64,000 nt of DNA from CAZLMW01 sp964560875 (GCA_964560875.1 CAZLMW010000036.1:1-64000), one strand, 5' to 3'; shown: positions 53,034 through 63,556, counted from the stretch's first letter. A program made the numbers and translations. The notes: a model not told the origin generated them from the letters alone.

Positions 53034-54217
53034 CGTCCCATCCCACGCGCCCCAACGCCCCAGTCGACGCGAGCGCTGCGTACAAGCTGGCGCTCGAGCT
53101 GTTCGTTGCCGGCTATGAGGGAACCACAGTACCTGCGAGCTATCGCCAGCGGCTCGCCGACGGCCTCGCGGGCACCATCCTGTTCAAGCGCAACCTCGAA
53201 CACGCGGCCGACGGCCTGATCGACGTCGCCAATCTGGCCGCCCACAACGAAGCGATTCATTCAGCGGGACATGATGGGCCCACGGGGTTGCCCGTCATCT
53301 CGTCTGTCGACCAGGAAGGCGGGTTAGTCGCCCGATTGCGCGCCCCGTTCACACACCTGCCACCAATGCGCACCATCGGCGAGACCGGCGATCATGAGCT
53401 CGCACACGCGGCAGGGGCCCAGACGGGACGAGAGTGTTTCGCCGCCGGCTTCAACGTTGATTTCGCGCCAATTCTCGACATCGACACCAACCCGGACAAC
53501 CCGATCATCGGCAATCGCGCGTTCGGTCGCGACGCGGAGTCGGTCATCCAAATGGCGGGGGCGTTCGGCCGCGGGCTCACGTCCGAGGGCGTGCTTGGCT
53601 GCGGCAAACACTTTCCGGGACACGGGGACACGGACGTCGACAGCCACCTGGCGCTGCCGGTCTTGCACCATGATCTTGCTCGCCTCACCGAAGTTGAACT
53701 TGCGCCCTTCAAAGCGCTGGCGGCCGAACTTCCGATGGTCATGACCGCCCATATTCTCTTTCCCGCGCTGGATGAAGAGCTGCCGGCGACCCTGTCTCCG
53801 CGCATCATCGAGGGGCTGCTGCGCAAGGCTTGTGGCTACGACGGCGTCATTGTTAGCGACGACCTGGAAATGAAAGGGGTGGCCGCGACGTTCTCCTCTA
53901 GCGAGTCGGTGACGCTTGGCCTTGCGGCGGGCGTTGACCTCTTCCTCGTATGCAGGAAGGAAGACGCGCTGGAGGAAGCGGTGGCGGCAGCGGCGAAGAT
54001 ACTGCGCGACGGCGGCGACTGTGCGGCCAAGGCGTTGCGCGCGATCGAGCGGGTCCGAAAGCTGCGCCAAACGCTACAGCAGCCGGCCCCGTCCGTGGCC
54101 GCAATTCGCCGGGCGATCGGTCATGAAGACGGCGACGGGTTGCGCATGCGGCTGGGGATTGGCACCGTCAGTTCGTCGGACCGTGAGCCGTCCTCAGCGC
54201 CGCCGGCGCGGGCTTGA
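53030..54217 (+). CDS. nagZ: Beta-N-acetylhexosaminidase (GH3, NagZ-like)
   Basis: Glycoside hydrolase family 3 enzyme of 395 residues that removes GlcNAc from peptidoglycan fragments. Motifs in order: SVDQEGGLVARLR, VDFAPILDID, IIGNRAFG, CGKHFPGHGDTDVDSH (the NagZ loop with the catalytic His) and GVIVSDDLEMKGV with the nucleophile Asp. No signal peptide is seen, consistent with cytoplasmic recycling. Its ATG overlaps the permease stop and its TGA is 14 bases before the S41 protease start. The pairing with permeases fits uptake and breakdown of wall fragments. Confidence 0.93.
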   Translation: MTSHPTRPNAPVDASAAYKLALELFVAGYEGTTVPASYRQRLADGLAGTILFKRNLEHAADGLIDVANLAAHNEAIHSAGHDGPTGLPVISSVDQEGGLVARLRAPFTHLPPMRTIGETGDHELAHAAGAQTGRECFAAGFNVDFAPILDIDTNPDNPIIGNRAFGRDAESVIQMAGAFGRGLTSEGVLGCGKHFPGHGDTDVDSHLALPVLHHDLARLTEVELAPFKALAAELPMVMTAHILFPALDEELPATLSPRIIEGLLRKACGYDGVIVSDDLEMKGVAATFSSSESVTLGLAAGVDLFLVCRKEDALEEAVAAAAKILRDGGDCAAKALRAIERVRKLRQTLQQPAPSVAAIRRAIGHEDGDGLRMRLGIGTVSSSDREPSSAPPARA

Positions 54218-54231
54218 AACGGAGCGTCGCG

Positions 54232-56439
54232 ATGCACATCCGGTTTAGCAACAACATCACCAGCGCGGGGCGTCAGAAACCTCGTGCCATGCGCATGCAC
54301 GGACTGTTCGTGGTCGTATGCATCGCGGCCTTGCTTGGTTGTTCGAAGAAATCAAACCCGGACGAAGGCGGTTCCCCCCGTGCGGCGGGCGCCACAGGCT
54401 CCGGTCAGGTCGAGCTTGCGGCAGCTGGTGATGAGGCCTTTTCCGCCGATCCCGACCAAAGCAAAGGCAAAGACGTCGCCCGCGATGGCAACACGGACTA
54501 CTGGAAGGGCGTGCGGTTTGACGTGCACAACTTCGAAGAGGTCGTCGACTATGTGACGACGTACTACATCGAGGAGAGCCCGAAGAAGAAGCGCGCGTGG
54601 ATCGCCGCCGCCAACAGCGCCATGGCGCTCATCGAACCGCGTCGCGAGGTGCTCCCCAAGGCGTTCTTTGAGGCCCGAAAAACACACGCGGACGAAGAAG
54701 GCCGGCTCGACGGCGATGTCGTGCCGTTCACCTGCGCGAAAAAAGAAGTGACCGGCGTCGTGATGCACCTCATCCCGACCAACGCTTACCTCAAGAGCAA
54801 GCGCAAGGAGCGGCCCAAACGGCGCCTGACCGACGACGAGATCCGCGAGCTGCGTAAAAAAGATCGGCAACGGCACCGCCTGTATCGCGATCAGTGGAAG
54901 AACCTCGAATTTGGTCGGCGCGAGTTCCGCTGCGGCATGGCGTTCGTGAAGACGGAGCTGGCGCGGCTGAACAAGGAAGCAGCGAAGGCGGCCAAGGAAA
55001 ACCCGAAGCAAGCGGCGAGCAAGGGCGACACGGAGGCCGCCCCCGCGAACAAGGACACCGCGAAGAACGACACTGCGAAGAACGACACAGCGAAGGAGGC
55101 CGCTGCGAAGAGCGACATAGCGCCCAAAACCAAGCCGGGCAAGGCGGCCGCCAAGGTCGAAGCCAAGTCGAAAGCCGCGCCGAAAAAGCCGGTTCCGCGT
55201 TACGGGTCGGACAGCAAAGCCAGCAAGCCGAAATGGCGCCCCGACCTCAACCGAGCCTGGCTCGCGGCGGCACGCGCCTACCTCTATGCGCTCGATCCCC
55301 ATTCGTCGGTGATTTCGCGCAAGGCGTGGGACGAATCGACCCGCAAGACGGAGAACAGCTCGTTTGAGGGGATCGGAGCGGTGCTGACACAGCGTGGAGA
55401 GCGCACGATCGTCGAGAACCCAATGGAGAGGCTGCCGGCGTGGAAAGCGGGCGTGCGCGCGGGCGACGAGATCGAGCGTGTCGACGGCGTGGACGTGCGT
55501 GGCTGGCTGCTCAACAAGGTCGTGGACGTGATTCGTGGACCGAAGGCGACGACCGTTGTGCTGACCGTGGCACGCGAAGGCGAACCCAAGCCGCTCGATA
55601 TCCCGATCAAGCGGGCCCATATCCCGATCAAGAACGTCTCGGGCAAGCTGCTCAAGCACCACAAGGGCATCGGCTACGTGAAGATGACCGGGTTCATCCC
55701 CAGTTCCACGCGGCACGTACGCGACATGATCGCCAAGCTGACGAAGAAAAACGGCGGCAAACTCACGGGCCTGATCCTTGACCTGCGGCGCAATAGTGGC
55801 GGGTTGCTCAACCGCGCGATCGAGATCGCCGATATGTTCCTCGACCACGGCGTCATCGTGAGCGTGAAGAGTCGACGAGCGCGGGTTCGCGGCCGGCCCG
55901 AAGAGGTCCACCGTGCGCGTCGCGACGCCAGCGACATCAAGGTTCCGCTGCTCGTGTTGGTCAACGATGGATCAGCGTCGGCGAGCGAGATCGTAGCGTC
56001 CGCCATCCAGGAAAACGGTCGCGGCCTTGTCGCTGGGCTGCGCACGTTCGGCAAGGCGTCGGTCCAGACGCTGTTCGAGCCCGCGCTTCACCTCGACTAC
56101 TACATCAAGCTCACCGTAGCGCGGTACTACGCGCCGTCGGGGCGGACCATCCAGGTGTTGGGCGTCAAGCCGGATATCCAACTGCCGCCCAAGATCGACG
56201 GGAAGATTCCGCTCGGCTACCGGGAAGAGAACCTGACCAACCACCTCGACCCGATCAAGACGCCACACATGTCGCCGCTCGCCCCGATGATCCCGGCGCT
56301 GGATGCGTGCGTGAAGAAGTCCGGAATCGCCGCCAGCGTGGTCAAGTCCGACCCGCATCCGCAGATTCAGCCGGATTACCAGCTGCTCCGCGGGGCCGAC
56401 TACCTGACCTGCCTCGCCCGCCTGCAAAACGGCAAATAG
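54232..56439 (+). CDS. S41-family C-terminal processing peptidase, lipoprotein type
   Basis: A 735-residue predicted lipoprotein protease. The signal ends IAALLGCSKKS; ATG 54232 has GGAG seven bases upstream, though starts nearer the signal (MRMHGLF) are possible. A helical N-terminal domain follows, then a Lys/Ala-rich insert of about 80 residues with DTAKN repeats at 55045-55110. The PDZ domain is GIGAVLTQRGER..AGVRAGDEIERVDG. The peptidase domain has LILDLRRNSGGLLNRAIEIAD, the serine motif NDGSASASEIVAS and the lysine motif RTFGKASVQTLF, so the Ser/Lys dyad is intact. CtpA/Prc relatives trim periplasmic proteins and cell-wall hydrolases. It is the last gene of the envelope group. Confidence 0.92.
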   Translation: MHIRFSNNITSAGRQKPRAMRMHGLFVVVCIAALLGCSKKSNPDEGGSPRAAGATGSGQVELAAAGDEAFSADPDQSKGKDVARDGNTDYWKGVRFDVHNFEEVVDYVTTYYIEESPKKKRAWIAAANSAMALIEPRREVLPKAFFEARKTHADEEGRLDGDVVPFTCAKKEVTGVVMHLIPTNAYLKSKRKERPKRRLTDDEIRELRKKDRQRHRLYRDQWKNLEFGRREFRCGMAFVKTELARLNKEAAKAAKENPKQAASKGDTEAAPANKDTAKNDTAKNDTAKEAAAKSDIAPKTKPGKAAAKVEAKSKAAPKKPVPRYGSDSKASKPKWRPDLNRAWLAAARAYLYALDPHSSVISRKAWDESTRKTENSSFEGIGAVLTQRGERTIVENPMERLPAWKAGVRAGDEIERVDGVDVRGWLLNKVVDVIRGPKATTVVLTVAREGEPKPLDIPIKRAHIPIKNVSGKLLKHHKGIGYVKMTGFIPSSTRHVRDMIAKLTKKNGGKLTGLILDLRRNSGGLLNRAIEIADMFLDHGVIVSVKSRRARVRGRPEEVHRARRDASDIKVPLLVLVNDGSASASEIVASAIQENGRGLVAGLRTFGKASVQTLFEPALHLDYYIKLTVARYYAPSGRTIQVLGVKPDIQLPPKIDGKIPLGYREENLTNHLDPIKTPHMSPLAPMIPALDACVKKSGIAASVVKSDPHPQIQPDYQLLRGADYLTCLARLQNGK

Positions 56440-56554
56440 CGCCTCGAACGTCGCGGCGCGGTCGCCCCGTCGTGTGGCCAAACGCGCCTCGGCACCTATC
56501 GGCAATACGCGAACTCCGCTAGTCTCCCGGCTTACTTCGACGTGGCGGTGATCC

Positions 56555-57175
56555 GTGGTCAGCAGAAAGCAAACGAGCTCCCCATCCAGCAAAACGGAGT
56601 CGGGCAAACGTACCGTCGCGTCGCTGGGCAAAGAGGTTGACGCGTTGCGGGCCGAGGTCGCCGCGCTCAAGGACGAACTCACGAGCCTGATTAGCGAGGA
56701 GCGTGCTCCGGCAGCGTCCGTGCCCGTTCCGGTAGCTGCGGCCGTCGCGGTGGAAGCAGCCACTGAGCCTGTGAGAGCGCCGATCGACGCGACAATGGCC
56801 CAGATTCGTGGGCTGCTTGAGAAGATGTTCGCGCTGGCATGCGAGGCCGACCCCGGCGACCAGGAAGCGCGCGATGAGCAGTTCGACCGGTTCTTGGATC
56901 TCGTCCACACCGACCGCAAGGGCACCAAGATGCTCGACGAAAACCTGCGGGCCTACACGTGGCACCAGATGCGGCGCAAAGTGCACATCTACCTCAAGGA
57001 TGACAACGACCCCGGCAGCTTTGCGGTGACGCGCACGCAGCCCGATCCGATCGACTCCAGCACCGTGAAGGTGAAGCTCTTTTTGAAGGCCCGCACGCGG
57101 ATGCCGACCCCCATCTCGGTTCGGCGAGACGCCAAGAACCGCGACGCCTGGCGAATCGAATCGAGCTCCCTGTAG
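56555..57175 (+). CDS. Hypothetical protein with N-terminal coiled coil
   Basis: A 206-residue protein starting with GTG at 56555. It has a Ser/Lys-rich head, then a short coiled coil (SLGKEVDALRAEVAALKDELTSLI), an Ala/Pro/Val linker and a C-terminal conserved-looking domain (MAQIRGLLEKMFALAC, RFLDLVHTDRKGTKMLDE, LKDDNDPGSFAVTRTQP, VKVKLFLKARTRMPTPI). There is no signal peptide and no membrane segment. It lies between the S41 protease gene (115-base gap) and tRNA-Cys. I do not recognise a family. Confidence 0.65.
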   Translation: MVSRKQTSSPSSKTESGKRTVASLGKEVDALRAEVAALKDELTSLISEERAPAASVPVPVAAAVAVEAATEPVRAPIDATMAQIRGLLEKMFALACEADPGDQEARDEQFDRFLDLVHTDRKGTKMLDENLRAYTWHQMRRKVHIYLKDDNDPGSFAVTRTQPDPIDSSTVKVKLFLKARTRMPTPISVRRDAKNRDAWRIESSSL

Positions 57176-57232
57176 CGCCAGGAATAATCGGGAGCGTTCG
57201 CGGGCTCATTCGCCGTCGCGCACTTCAGATGC

Positions 57233-57261
57233 TTGACCTGCGTTACGGTTTCGACTAGAGA
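57233..57261 (+). promoter_or_regulatory. Candidate sigma70-type promoter of tRNA-Cys
   Basis: TTGACC (57233-57238), a 17-base spacer and TAGAGA (57256-57261) lie 14 bases before the mature tRNA. The arrangement is like that before tRNA-Leu. Transcription may continue into the rimP operon. Confidence 0.4.
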
Positions 57262-57274
57262 GTGCGCGCCTCAC

Positions 57275-57345
57275 GGCGGCATGGCCAAGTGGTAAGGCAG
57301 AGGACTGCAAATCCTTTATCCCCGGTTCGAATCCGGGTGCCGCCT
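57275..57345 (+). tRNA. tRNA-Cys (anticodon GCA)
   Basis: A 71-base tRNA up to the discriminator. The acceptor stem is GGCGGCA/TGCCGCC with discriminator T. The anticodon stem GAGGA/TCCTT encloses CTGCAAA (anticodon GCA). The T-arm is CCCGGTTCGAATCCGGG. The 3' CCA is not encoded (CCG follows), unlike the other two tRNAs here, so it needs CCA addition. The gene sits just upstream of the rimP operon, as metY does in E. coli. Confidence 0.96.
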
Positions 57346-57416
57346 CCGAGTCGAATGATTCCCGCGACCCGGCGCAACGCGTCGAACGGCTGAAGGACAG
57401 CCAAACGGGGGTCGAA

Positions 57417-57501
57417 GTCTTGCGTCGATGCGAGCACGCGCGTCCCTCGGACGCCAAGCACGCGCAAGACGAAGCTTCCCAGCCTGTCACGAGTAGACAG
57501 G
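57417..57501 (+). promoter_or_regulatory. Structured leader between tRNA-Cys and rimP
   Basis: The 286 bases between tRNA-Cys and rimP hold no convincing gene but have clear RNA structure. An outer stem GTCTTGCG (57417-57424)/CGCAAGAC (57463-57470) encloses a hairpin GCGTCC/GGACGC (57440-57445/57449-57454), followed by a hairpin CCTGTC/GACAGG (57483-57488/57496-57501). An alternative pairing of CTTGCGTC (57419-57426) with GACGCCAAG (57450-57458) would disrupt the first two. That layout could be an attenuator for the nusA operon or part of a small RNA. No known riboswitch consensus was recognised. Confidence 0.4.
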
Positions 57502-57631
57502 ATGGGCCGGCGCTCCCTGCTCGGGCGTTTACGCTTGGGTGCAAGGGCAAAGGTCCAGCCGGGATACCGCTGCATGTCGGAAACCGCATGTCCGCAGTGG
57601 CCTGATAAGGAATGCAACGATGGAGAGTTGA

Positions 57632-58252
57632 ATGCGGGAACCGGGCACCAGCACCGGCAGCGATGATGCGCGAAAGTCCAAGGGCAGCGCGCTCCAGCAG
57701 AAGGTCACCGAGACGGTCCAAGCCGTTGTCGGGGGCGCAGGCATGGAACTCATCGAATTGCGGATTCTGCGTGCTCCCCGCAACAGCTGGCGCGTGCAGT
57801 TGTTCATCGACCGTCCCTGCGATGAGCCCGGCGTAACCATCGACGACTGCGCATCCGTTTCCCGCAAGATCGGCGCGATCCTCGAGGTCGATGACCCGTT
57901 CCCCGGTGGGTGGGATCTCGAAGTCTCGAGCCCTGGCATGAAACGGCGCCTCCGTGGCATCGAGGACATGCGGTTTTTCGCAGGCATCCGTGCTCGCATC
58001 ACGGTGCGGGACGATCGCGGTGTGAAGCGGACGAGCATCGGCGCGCTCGGCGAGGTCGACGACGAATCGGTCACGTTGACGGTCGACGGCGGCAAGCAAG
58101 AGACCGTGCCCCTCGCCGAGATTGAGCGCGCTGAGTTGGACCCGACGGTCGACCAGTGGATCGCGCTGGGCAAGAGCCGGGGCAAAGGCAAGAACGAGAC
58201 CGGAAAAGCTGACACGAGTCAGTCGGAAGAAACGAACGCTGCGAACCCATAG
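57632..58252 (+). CDS. rimP: Ribosome maturation factor RimP
   Basis: RimP aids 30S subunit assembly. The 206-residue protein has an N-terminal domain with [21 protein letters not shown] and [16 protein letters not shown] (family pattern vfiD..ggvtiddC). The family hallmark [13 protein letters not shown] comes next, then an SH3-like domain ([18 protein letters not shown]). The C-terminal 35 residues are a charged extension. ATG 57632 follows GGAG by six bases. First gene of rimP-nusA-ylxR-infB-rbfA-truB. Confidence 0.95.
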   Translation: MREPGTSTGSDDARKSKGSALQQKVTETVQAVVGGAGMELIELRILRAPRNSWRVQLFIDRPCDEPGVTIDDCASVSRKIGAILEVDDPFPGGWDLEVSSPGMKRRLRGIEDMRFFAGIRARITVRDDRGVKRTSIGALGEVDDESVTLTVDGGKQETVPLAEIERAELDPTVDQWIALGKSRGKGKNETGKADTSQSEETNAANP

Positions 58253-58302
58253 AGGGCCAGCGGGACGAGGAAGCGGGCAACCGCGTACGAAGGAGTGACA
58301 AG

Positions 58303-59904
58303 ATGATTGGCGGCAGGTTGAACCAGATCATCGACCAGGTTTCCAAGGAGAAGAGCATCGATCGCAGCGTTCTCGAAGACGCGCTGTCGCAGTCGATTCT
58401 CTCCGCGGCGAAGAAGACATTCGGCGCCGAGCGCGAATTGGAAGCCAACTACAACCGCGAGACGGGCGAGATCGAGCTGATGATGTACCTGCTCGTCGTG
58501 CCTGACGAAGAGGTTGTGTCGTACCAGCGCGAAATTCCGATGAGCAAAGCGTTGCTCATCGAACCGGACGTGCAGATGGACGAGGAGCTCGGCTTCCAGA
58601 TCTTCTACATGGAAGAGCACCGCGATCGCGCGTTGGAGGAGGACCGCAAGTACGGCGATATCCTCAACCTGCGCACCGCGCGCCAGCAGTTCGGCCGCAT
58701 CGCCGCCATGACCGCCAAACAGGTGATCATGCAGCGGGTGCGCGATGCCGAGCGCGACATCGTCTTCAACGAGTACAAGGACCGTAAGGGCGAACTCGTC
58801 ACCGGCATCACGCGTCGATTCGAGCGCGGCAATGTCATCGTCGACCTCGGTCGCGCCGAAGCGGTGTTGCCTGTTCGCGAGCAGATGCAGCGCGAGTCGT
58901 ACCGAGCTGGCGACCGGGTTCAGGCGTACGTCAAGGACATCAAGCGCGAGTCGCGTGGTCCGCAGATCGTGTTGAGCCGTACCGATACGCGCCTCATCGA
59001 GAAGCTGTTCGAGCTCGAAGTGCCGGAGATCTACGAAGGCATCGTCAAGATCATGGCCGTCGCCCGTGAGCCGGGTGAGCGCGCCAAGATCGCCGTGGCG
59101 AGCAAGGACAGTGACGTCGATCCCGTCGGCGCATGTGTCGGCATGAAGGGTTCGCGCGTCCAAGCGGTCGTCCAGGAGCTGCGCGGCGAAAAGATCGACA
59201 TCGTCCCGTGGTCACCGGACGTGGCCAAGTTCGTGTGCAACGCGATTCAGCCCGCCGATGTGAGCCGCGTGCTCATCGACGAAGACAACCAGACCATCGA
59301 GCTCATCGTTCCCGACGACCAGCTCAGCCTCGCGATCGGCCGCCGCGGACAGAACGTTCGCCTCGCGAGTCAGCTCGTCGGCTGGCGCATCGACATCCAC
59401 AGCGAAGGCAAGATCGAGTCGATGAAGACGGTGCTGGGCGACGCGCTGCAGGTCGTCGAAGGCATGGACGAATCGCTCGTTTCGTACATGTTCAAGCTCG
59501 GCTACCACAGCCCCGAGAACCTGCTGAACGCGCACACCGAAGACCTCGCCACGATCCCCGGCATCACCGGCGACATGGCGATGGAAATCCAGCAGATCGC
59601 GTACGAAGTGAAGCAGAAGCGCGAAGAAGAGATGCGCCGCGCCAAGGAAGAAGAAGCGCGTGCCCAGGCCGCTGCTGAAGCATTGGCGTCCGCCGTCGAG
59701 TCCGCTGAGGTCGCCGCCGTGGTGGCCGGTGCGGAAACGGCCGAAAGCCTCGCGCTGCTCAAGAACGCTCAGCGCACGCGAACCGACGACAATGGCACCA
59801 CGTCCGAAACCGCCGAAGCGGCCGCGGACGAGGCGCCCATCGACGATGCCCTGCTCGAGGGCGTGGACCTCGGCGATGCCGCGGTCTCGGAGGGTGCTGC
59901 ATGA
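58303..59904 (+). CDS. nusA: Transcription termination/antitermination protein NusA
   Basis: NusA binds RNA polymerase and controls pausing, termination and antitermination. The 533-residue protein has the N-terminal polymerase-binding domain ([21 protein letters not shown]), S1 domain ([21 protein letters not shown]) and KH1/KH2 ([26 protein letters not shown], core [27 protein letters not shown]). One helix-hairpin-helix-like repeat follows ([15 protein letters not shown]), then an Ala/Glu-rich acidic tail of about 100 residues. ATG 58303 follows GGAG. Its TGA overlaps the ylxR ATG. Confidence 0.97.
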   Translation: MIGGRLNQIIDQVSKEKSIDRSVLEDALSQSILSAAKKTFGAERELEANYNRETGEIELMMYLLVVPDEEVVSYQREIPMSKALLIEPDVQMDEELGFQIFYMEEHRDRALEEDRKYGDILNLRTARQQFGRIAAMTAKQVIMQRVRDAERDIVFNEYKDRKGELVTGITRRFERGNVIVDLGRAEAVLPVREQMQRESYRAGDRVQAYVKDIKRESRGPQIVLSRTDTRLIEKLFELEVPEIYEGIVKIMAVAREPGERAKIAVASKDSDVDPVGACVGMKGSRVQAVVQELRGEKIDIVPWSPDVAKFVCNAIQPADVSRVLIDEDNQTIELIVPDDQLSLAIGRRGQNVRLASQLVGWRIDIHSEGKIESMKTVLGDALQVVEGMDESLVSYMFKLGYHSPENLLNAHTEDLATIPGITGDMAMEIQQIAYEVKQKREEEMRRAKEEEARAQAAAEALASAVESAEVAAVVAGAETAESLALLKNAQRTRTDDNGTTSETAEAAADEAPIDDALLEGVDLGDAAVSEGAA

Positions 59905-60299
59905 GCCGAGCGCGGGTGTCCACCCGGACGTGTGGCGCGTGCCGTTCGCGGCTTCCTGCCACATCGCTGATCCGCCTCGCGGTAAGCCCGGAATCACCCG
60001 TTGTCGTGGTCGGTGTCGCCGGGGTCGTCTTGGCCCCGGGGCGCGGAACACACGCCTGTCCTACCGAGCGCTGCGTGCGCCGGGTCATGGGACGCATGCA
60101 ACGTCGCCGCAAGGTGACGAAGAACGAAGCCACGGAGTTGCTTGCCCGGACCGAAGGCACCGGCAGGGAGCGACTGGCGAAACGAATCAACGGGCTGCGA
60201 CGGCGAGGAATCGACGCCGTGGACCCGACTTGCCGCGCGCTGCGGACGATGTGTGACGACATCGCTCGCGATCTGCGCGGTGCTTGTGATGGTGCGTAG
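59901..60299 (+). CDS. ylxR: YlxR-family (DUF448) RNA-binding protein
   Basis: A 132-residue basic protein of the YlxR family, which always lies between nusA and infB. It shows [20 protein letters not shown] and [19 protein letters not shown] (the GRGaYlC..s..C pattern). The CxxC and CxxxxC pairs could bind a metal. The C-terminal 50 residues form a basic helical extension ([17 protein letters not shown]). YlxR has been reported as an RNA-binding protein that can act on RNase P or as a regulator. It is translationally coupled to nusA (ATGA) and its stop overlaps the infB GTG. Confidence 0.9.
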   Translation: MSRARVSTRTCGACRSRLPATSLIRLAVSPESPVVVVGVAGVVLAPGRGTHACPTERCVRRVMGRMQRRRKVTKNEATELLARTEGTGRERLAKRINGLRRRGIDAVDPTCRALRTMCDDIARDLRGACDGA

Positions 60300-63187
60300 T
60301 GCACCTGGGGGATCGAACCTTGGCGGTTTCGACACAAACACGCGTTTCTGCGCTGGCCCGAGAGTTGGGCATCAGCGACAGAGAATTGGTCCAGAAGGCT
60401 TCCGAGCACGGCATGGCGCTCGCGGTCTTTTCGCGCTTGGACAGGGCTCAGGCGGATAAGATCCGCTCGCTCTTCAAGCCGCGTTCTCGAGGCGAGCCGC
60501 GGCAACGTCGAGTTGCTGGCGAAGGCCGTGTTGTGCGCCGTCGCGCCCGACGCGCGACCGGAACGCAACCGGCGGCAGTGCCTGAGCAGGCCCCAGCAGC
60601 AGCAGAGCCCGCGGCGACAGCGGTTCGGCGTCGTACGGTCGACGGGCAAACAGCGCCAGTGCCGGTCGAGCCGCAGTTGGCGGCTCCAGAGCCCGTCGCT
60701 CCTCCCGCTCCGCCAGCTCCAGAGCCCGCGCCTGCGCCCGTACCGGTCTTCGAAGTCGAGCCGTTCGCTCCGCCGCCGACCTCACCGGACGAGCCGCCGC
60801 GCATCCGTCGGGCTCGCGTGGAGGATCTCGAAGCGCCTCCTGAGCTGCAGCCCAAGACGATGATCCAGGCGCCCGAAGCTCCCGCTCCGCAGCCGGACGC
60901 TGAGGCCGCGCCCGCTCCGGCAGCTGCGGCCGTGGCACAGCCTGCGGCAACGACACCCGCGCGTCCGGCGTTCCCGCCGCGCCAACGCACCCGAATTGTC
61001 GAGCACGTGGTCGAGAAGCTGGACATGGAAGTGTCCAAGATCGGCCAGGCCATCACCAATACCGGCGCCGCCCCGTTGCCGAGCCAAAGTCGTGTGCCGC
61101 GCCTCAAGCGCGCCAAGATGCCCGACGCCCTCGTCAACATCCCCAAGCCGGTCCCGAAACCGCAGCCTTCGCAGACCCAACGGCCGGCCGCAGACCCGCG
61201 TCATCGCCCGGCTACTGCCGCTCCGGCGCGACCCGGCGACAACCGTCGAAACCCAGCGCGCGGCCGCAAGGTCATCTACGACCGACGACGCGACGGCGCC
61301 CGCAGCTTTGGCGACGAACGCCGCCGCAATCGCAAACGCCGCACGAAGGGCAAGTCCGCGGTCAAGCAGGTCACGACCGTCGCGCCGAAGGCCGAAAAGC
61401 GCCACCTCAAGATCGAAGACACGATCACGGTGTCCAACCTCGCGCACCAGATGTCCGTCAAGGCGACGGAGGTCATCAAGAAGCTCTTCGACCTCGGCAT
61501 CATGGCGACCATCAACCACACGCTCGACCTCGACACGGTCGAGTTGGTGGCCGCGGAGTTCGGATTCACTGTCCAGAACGTCGCGTTCGATCTTGAGTCG
61601 TACCTGACGACTGCCGAAGAAGGTTCGGTGCCCGAGCTTCCGCGTCCGCCCGTTGTGACCGTCATGGGTCACGTCGACCACGGTAAGACGACCTTGCTCG
61701 ATCGGATTCGCAGCGCCCGCGTGGCCGCTCGTGAGGCTGGCGGCATCACCCAACACGTCGGTGCGTACGGCGTGGACATCGGCAAGAAGGGCCGCGTGCT
61801 CTTCCTCGACACGCCCGGTCACGAAGCGTTCACGGCGATGCGTGCTCGCGGCGCCAAGGCAACCGACATCATTGTGCTGGTGGTCGCGGCCGACGACGGC
61901 GTCATGCCGCAGACAATCGAAGCCATCAACCACGCGCGCGCTGCCGAAGTGCCGATCATTGTCGCGATCAACAAGATCGATAAGGTCGGCGCGAATATCG
62001 AACGCGTGCGCCGCGAGTTGGCCGAGCAGAACCTCGTTGTCGAAGAATGGGGCGGCGACGTCACCAGCTGCGAGATTTCGGCGAAAACCGGCCAGGGCGT
62101 CGACGAGCTGCTCGAAACGCTCGCGCTGCAGTCCGAGATTATGGAGCTTTCCGCACCGGTCGAATGCGACGCGCGCGGTCTGGTCATCGAAGCGCGCCTC
62201 GAGCGCGGTCGCGGTGCCGTTGCCACGCTGCTCATCCAGCGCGGAACATTGCGCCGCGGTTCCTACGTGGTCGCGGGCTCGGTTTTCGGTCGTGTTCGCG
62301 CCATGCAGGACGACGCTGGCAAGACGCTCCAGGAAGCCACCCCGCACACGCCCGTCGAGGTTATCGGCCTGGGCGGTGTCGCGGTCGCTGGCGACGAGTT
62401 CTACGTCGCGCCCGATGAGAAGAAGGCCAAGGCCATCGTCGATCACCGCATCGCCAAGGCGCGGGAAAAAGAGGCTGCGAAGACCGCCAAGGTCACGCTC
62501 GACTCGATGTTCGCGCAGATGGAAGCGGCCGACACCAAAGAGCTCAACATCATCATCAAGGCGGACGTCCACGGTTCGGCCGAGGCATTGAAGGGGTCGC
62601 TCAACCGGCTCATCCATGACGACGTGAAGGTTCGCGTCCTGCACTCCGCAGTCGGCGGCGTAACGGAGAGCGATATTCAGCTCGCTTCAGCTTCGGGCGC
62701 CTATATCCTGGCGTTCAACGTCAAGCCTGAAGCGAAAGGCAAGCGCCTGGCCGATGACCTCGGTGTCAAGATCCAGACCTTCTCGGTCATCTACGAAGCC
62801 ATCGACTTCGCGATGGCGGCGATGGAAGGGATGCTCGACCCGATCGTCGAAGAAGTTGTGCACGGCCACGCCGAGGTCCGCGCGGTGTTCCATATCGCCA
62901 AGACCGGTTCGGTCGCTGGTAGCTACGTCACCGACGGCAAGATCCATCGCAAGTCGCGGATGCGTCTGTTCCGCGAAAGCGAGTTGGTGTGGGAAGGCAC
63001 CTGCGGGTCGCTCAAGCGCTTCAAGGACGACGTCGGCGAAGTGGGCACCGGCTACGAATGCGGCATCTCGCTCGCCGGTTCCGCCAAGGTCCAGGTCGGT
63101 GACCGGATCGAGTGCTACGAGCTCAAGCGCACGCCGCGTAAGCTCGAGCTGCCCAAGGTCTATCGTCCCACCGCGGACGCGAGCTAA
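60299..63187 (+). CDS. infB: Translation initiation factor IF-2
   Basis: IF-2 is the GTPase that brings fMet-tRNA to the 30S subunit. The 962-residue protein has an N-terminal IF2_N helical domain ([21 protein letters not shown]). A 300-residue Pro/Ala/Arg-rich linker follows, then a second IF2_N ([22 protein letters not shown]). The G domain has [20 protein letters not shown] and NKID, and domains II, III and IV follow to the C terminus ([17 protein letters not shown]). GTG 60299 overlaps the ylxR stop. A TTG at 60320, preceded by GGGGGA, is an alternative start that would begin just before the IF2_N domain. Confidence 0.97.
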   Translation: MHLGDRTLAVSTQTRVSALARELGISDRELVQKASEHGMALAVFSRLDRAQADKIRSLFKPRSRGEPRQRRVAGEGRVVRRRARRATGTQPAAVPEQAPAAAEPAATAVRRRTVDGQTAPVPVEPQLAAPEPVAPPAPPAPEPAPAPVPVFEVEPFAPPPTSPDEPPRIRRARVEDLEAPPELQPKTMIQAPEAPAPQPDAEAAPAPAAAAVAQPAATTPARPAFPPRQRTRIVEHVVEKLDMEVSKIGQAITNTGAAPLPSQSRVPRLKRAKMPDALVNIPKPVPKPQPSQTQRPAADPRHRPATAAPARPGDNRRNPARGRKVIYDRRRDGARSFGDERRRNRKRRTKGKSAVKQVTTVAPKAEKRHLKIEDTITVSNLAHQMSVKATEVIKKLFDLGIMATINHTLDLDTVELVAAEFGFTVQNVAFDLESYLTTAEEGSVPELPRPPVVTVMGHVDHGKTTLLDRIRSARVAAREAGGITQHVGAYGVDIGKKGRVLFLDTPGHEAFTAMRARGAKATDIIVLVVAADDGVMPQTIEAINHARAAEVPIIVAINKIDKVGANIERVRRELAEQNLVVEEWGGDVTSCEISAKTGQGVDELLETLALQSEIMELSAPVECDARGLVIEARLERGRGAVATLLIQRGTLRRGSYVVAGSVFGRVRAMQDDAGKTLQEATPHTPVEVIGLGGVAVAGDEFYVAPDEKKAKAIVDHRIAKAREKEAAKTAKVTLDSMFAQMEAADTKELNIIIKADVHGSAEALKGSLNRLIHDDVKVRVLHSAVGGVTESDIQLASASGAYILAFNVKPEAKGKRLADDLGVKIQTFSVIYEAIDFAMAAMEGMLDPIVEEVVHGHAEVRAVFHIAKTGSVAGSYVTDGKIHRKSRMRLFRESELVWEGTCGSLKRFKDDVGEVGTGYECGISLAGSAKVQVGDRIECYELKRTPRKLELPKVYRPTADAS

Positions 63188-63193
63188 CCGAAT

Positions 63194-63556
63194 ATGCGCC
63201 GCAAGCGCCCGTTCAATCGGGCAGAACGCATCGGTGGGCTGATGCGGGACGAGGTCGCCCGAATCGTGCAGTACGAGCTGCGCGACGCGGTTTGTCGACA
63301 CGTTCACGTGACCGGCACCCGGCTGTCCGGCGACCTCGCCCATCTCAAGGTGCACTGGGTCATGGAAGACGGGTCCGAGAGCGACTCGGCGACCGCTGCG
63401 CTCGAGCGCTCGGCCGGCTATGTCGGGCGCACGCTGCGTGACACGTTCGACCTGCGGCGCAACCCCACAGTGGTGTTCTACTTCGACCGTGAATTCGCCC
63501 GCATGGAGCGGATTGAGGCGCTTTTGGCCGGCGACAAGAAAGCCGAGAGCGATTGA
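63194..63556 (+). CDS. rbfA: Ribosome-binding factor A
   Basis: RbfA is a KH-fold 30S assembly factor needed for 16S processing and cold growth. The 120-residue protein opens with KRPFNRAERIGGLMRDEVARI (core RAERIGGLMRDEVA), has AALERSAGYVGRTLRDTFDLRRNPTVVFYFD, the conserved ending of the KH domain (core GRTLRDTFDLRRNP), and ends with a short charged tail. It follows infB by six bases. Confidence 0.95.
   Translation: MRRKRPFNRAERIGGLMRDEVARIVQYELRDAVCRHVHVTGTRLSGDLAHLKVHWVMEDGSESDSATAALERSAGYVGRTLRDTFDLRRNPTVVFYFDREFARMERIEALLAGDKKAESD

Noticed and set aside
57206..58099. Minus-strand ORFs across tRNA-Cys and rimP
   Set aside because: Their peptide includes the well-known spurious motif made by tRNA antisense translation, and they oppose rimP.
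60782..62644. 620-codon minus-strand ORF opposite infB
   Set aside because: The opposite frame is unmistakable IF-2; the product has low-complexity Arg/Asp/Val composition typical of shadows.
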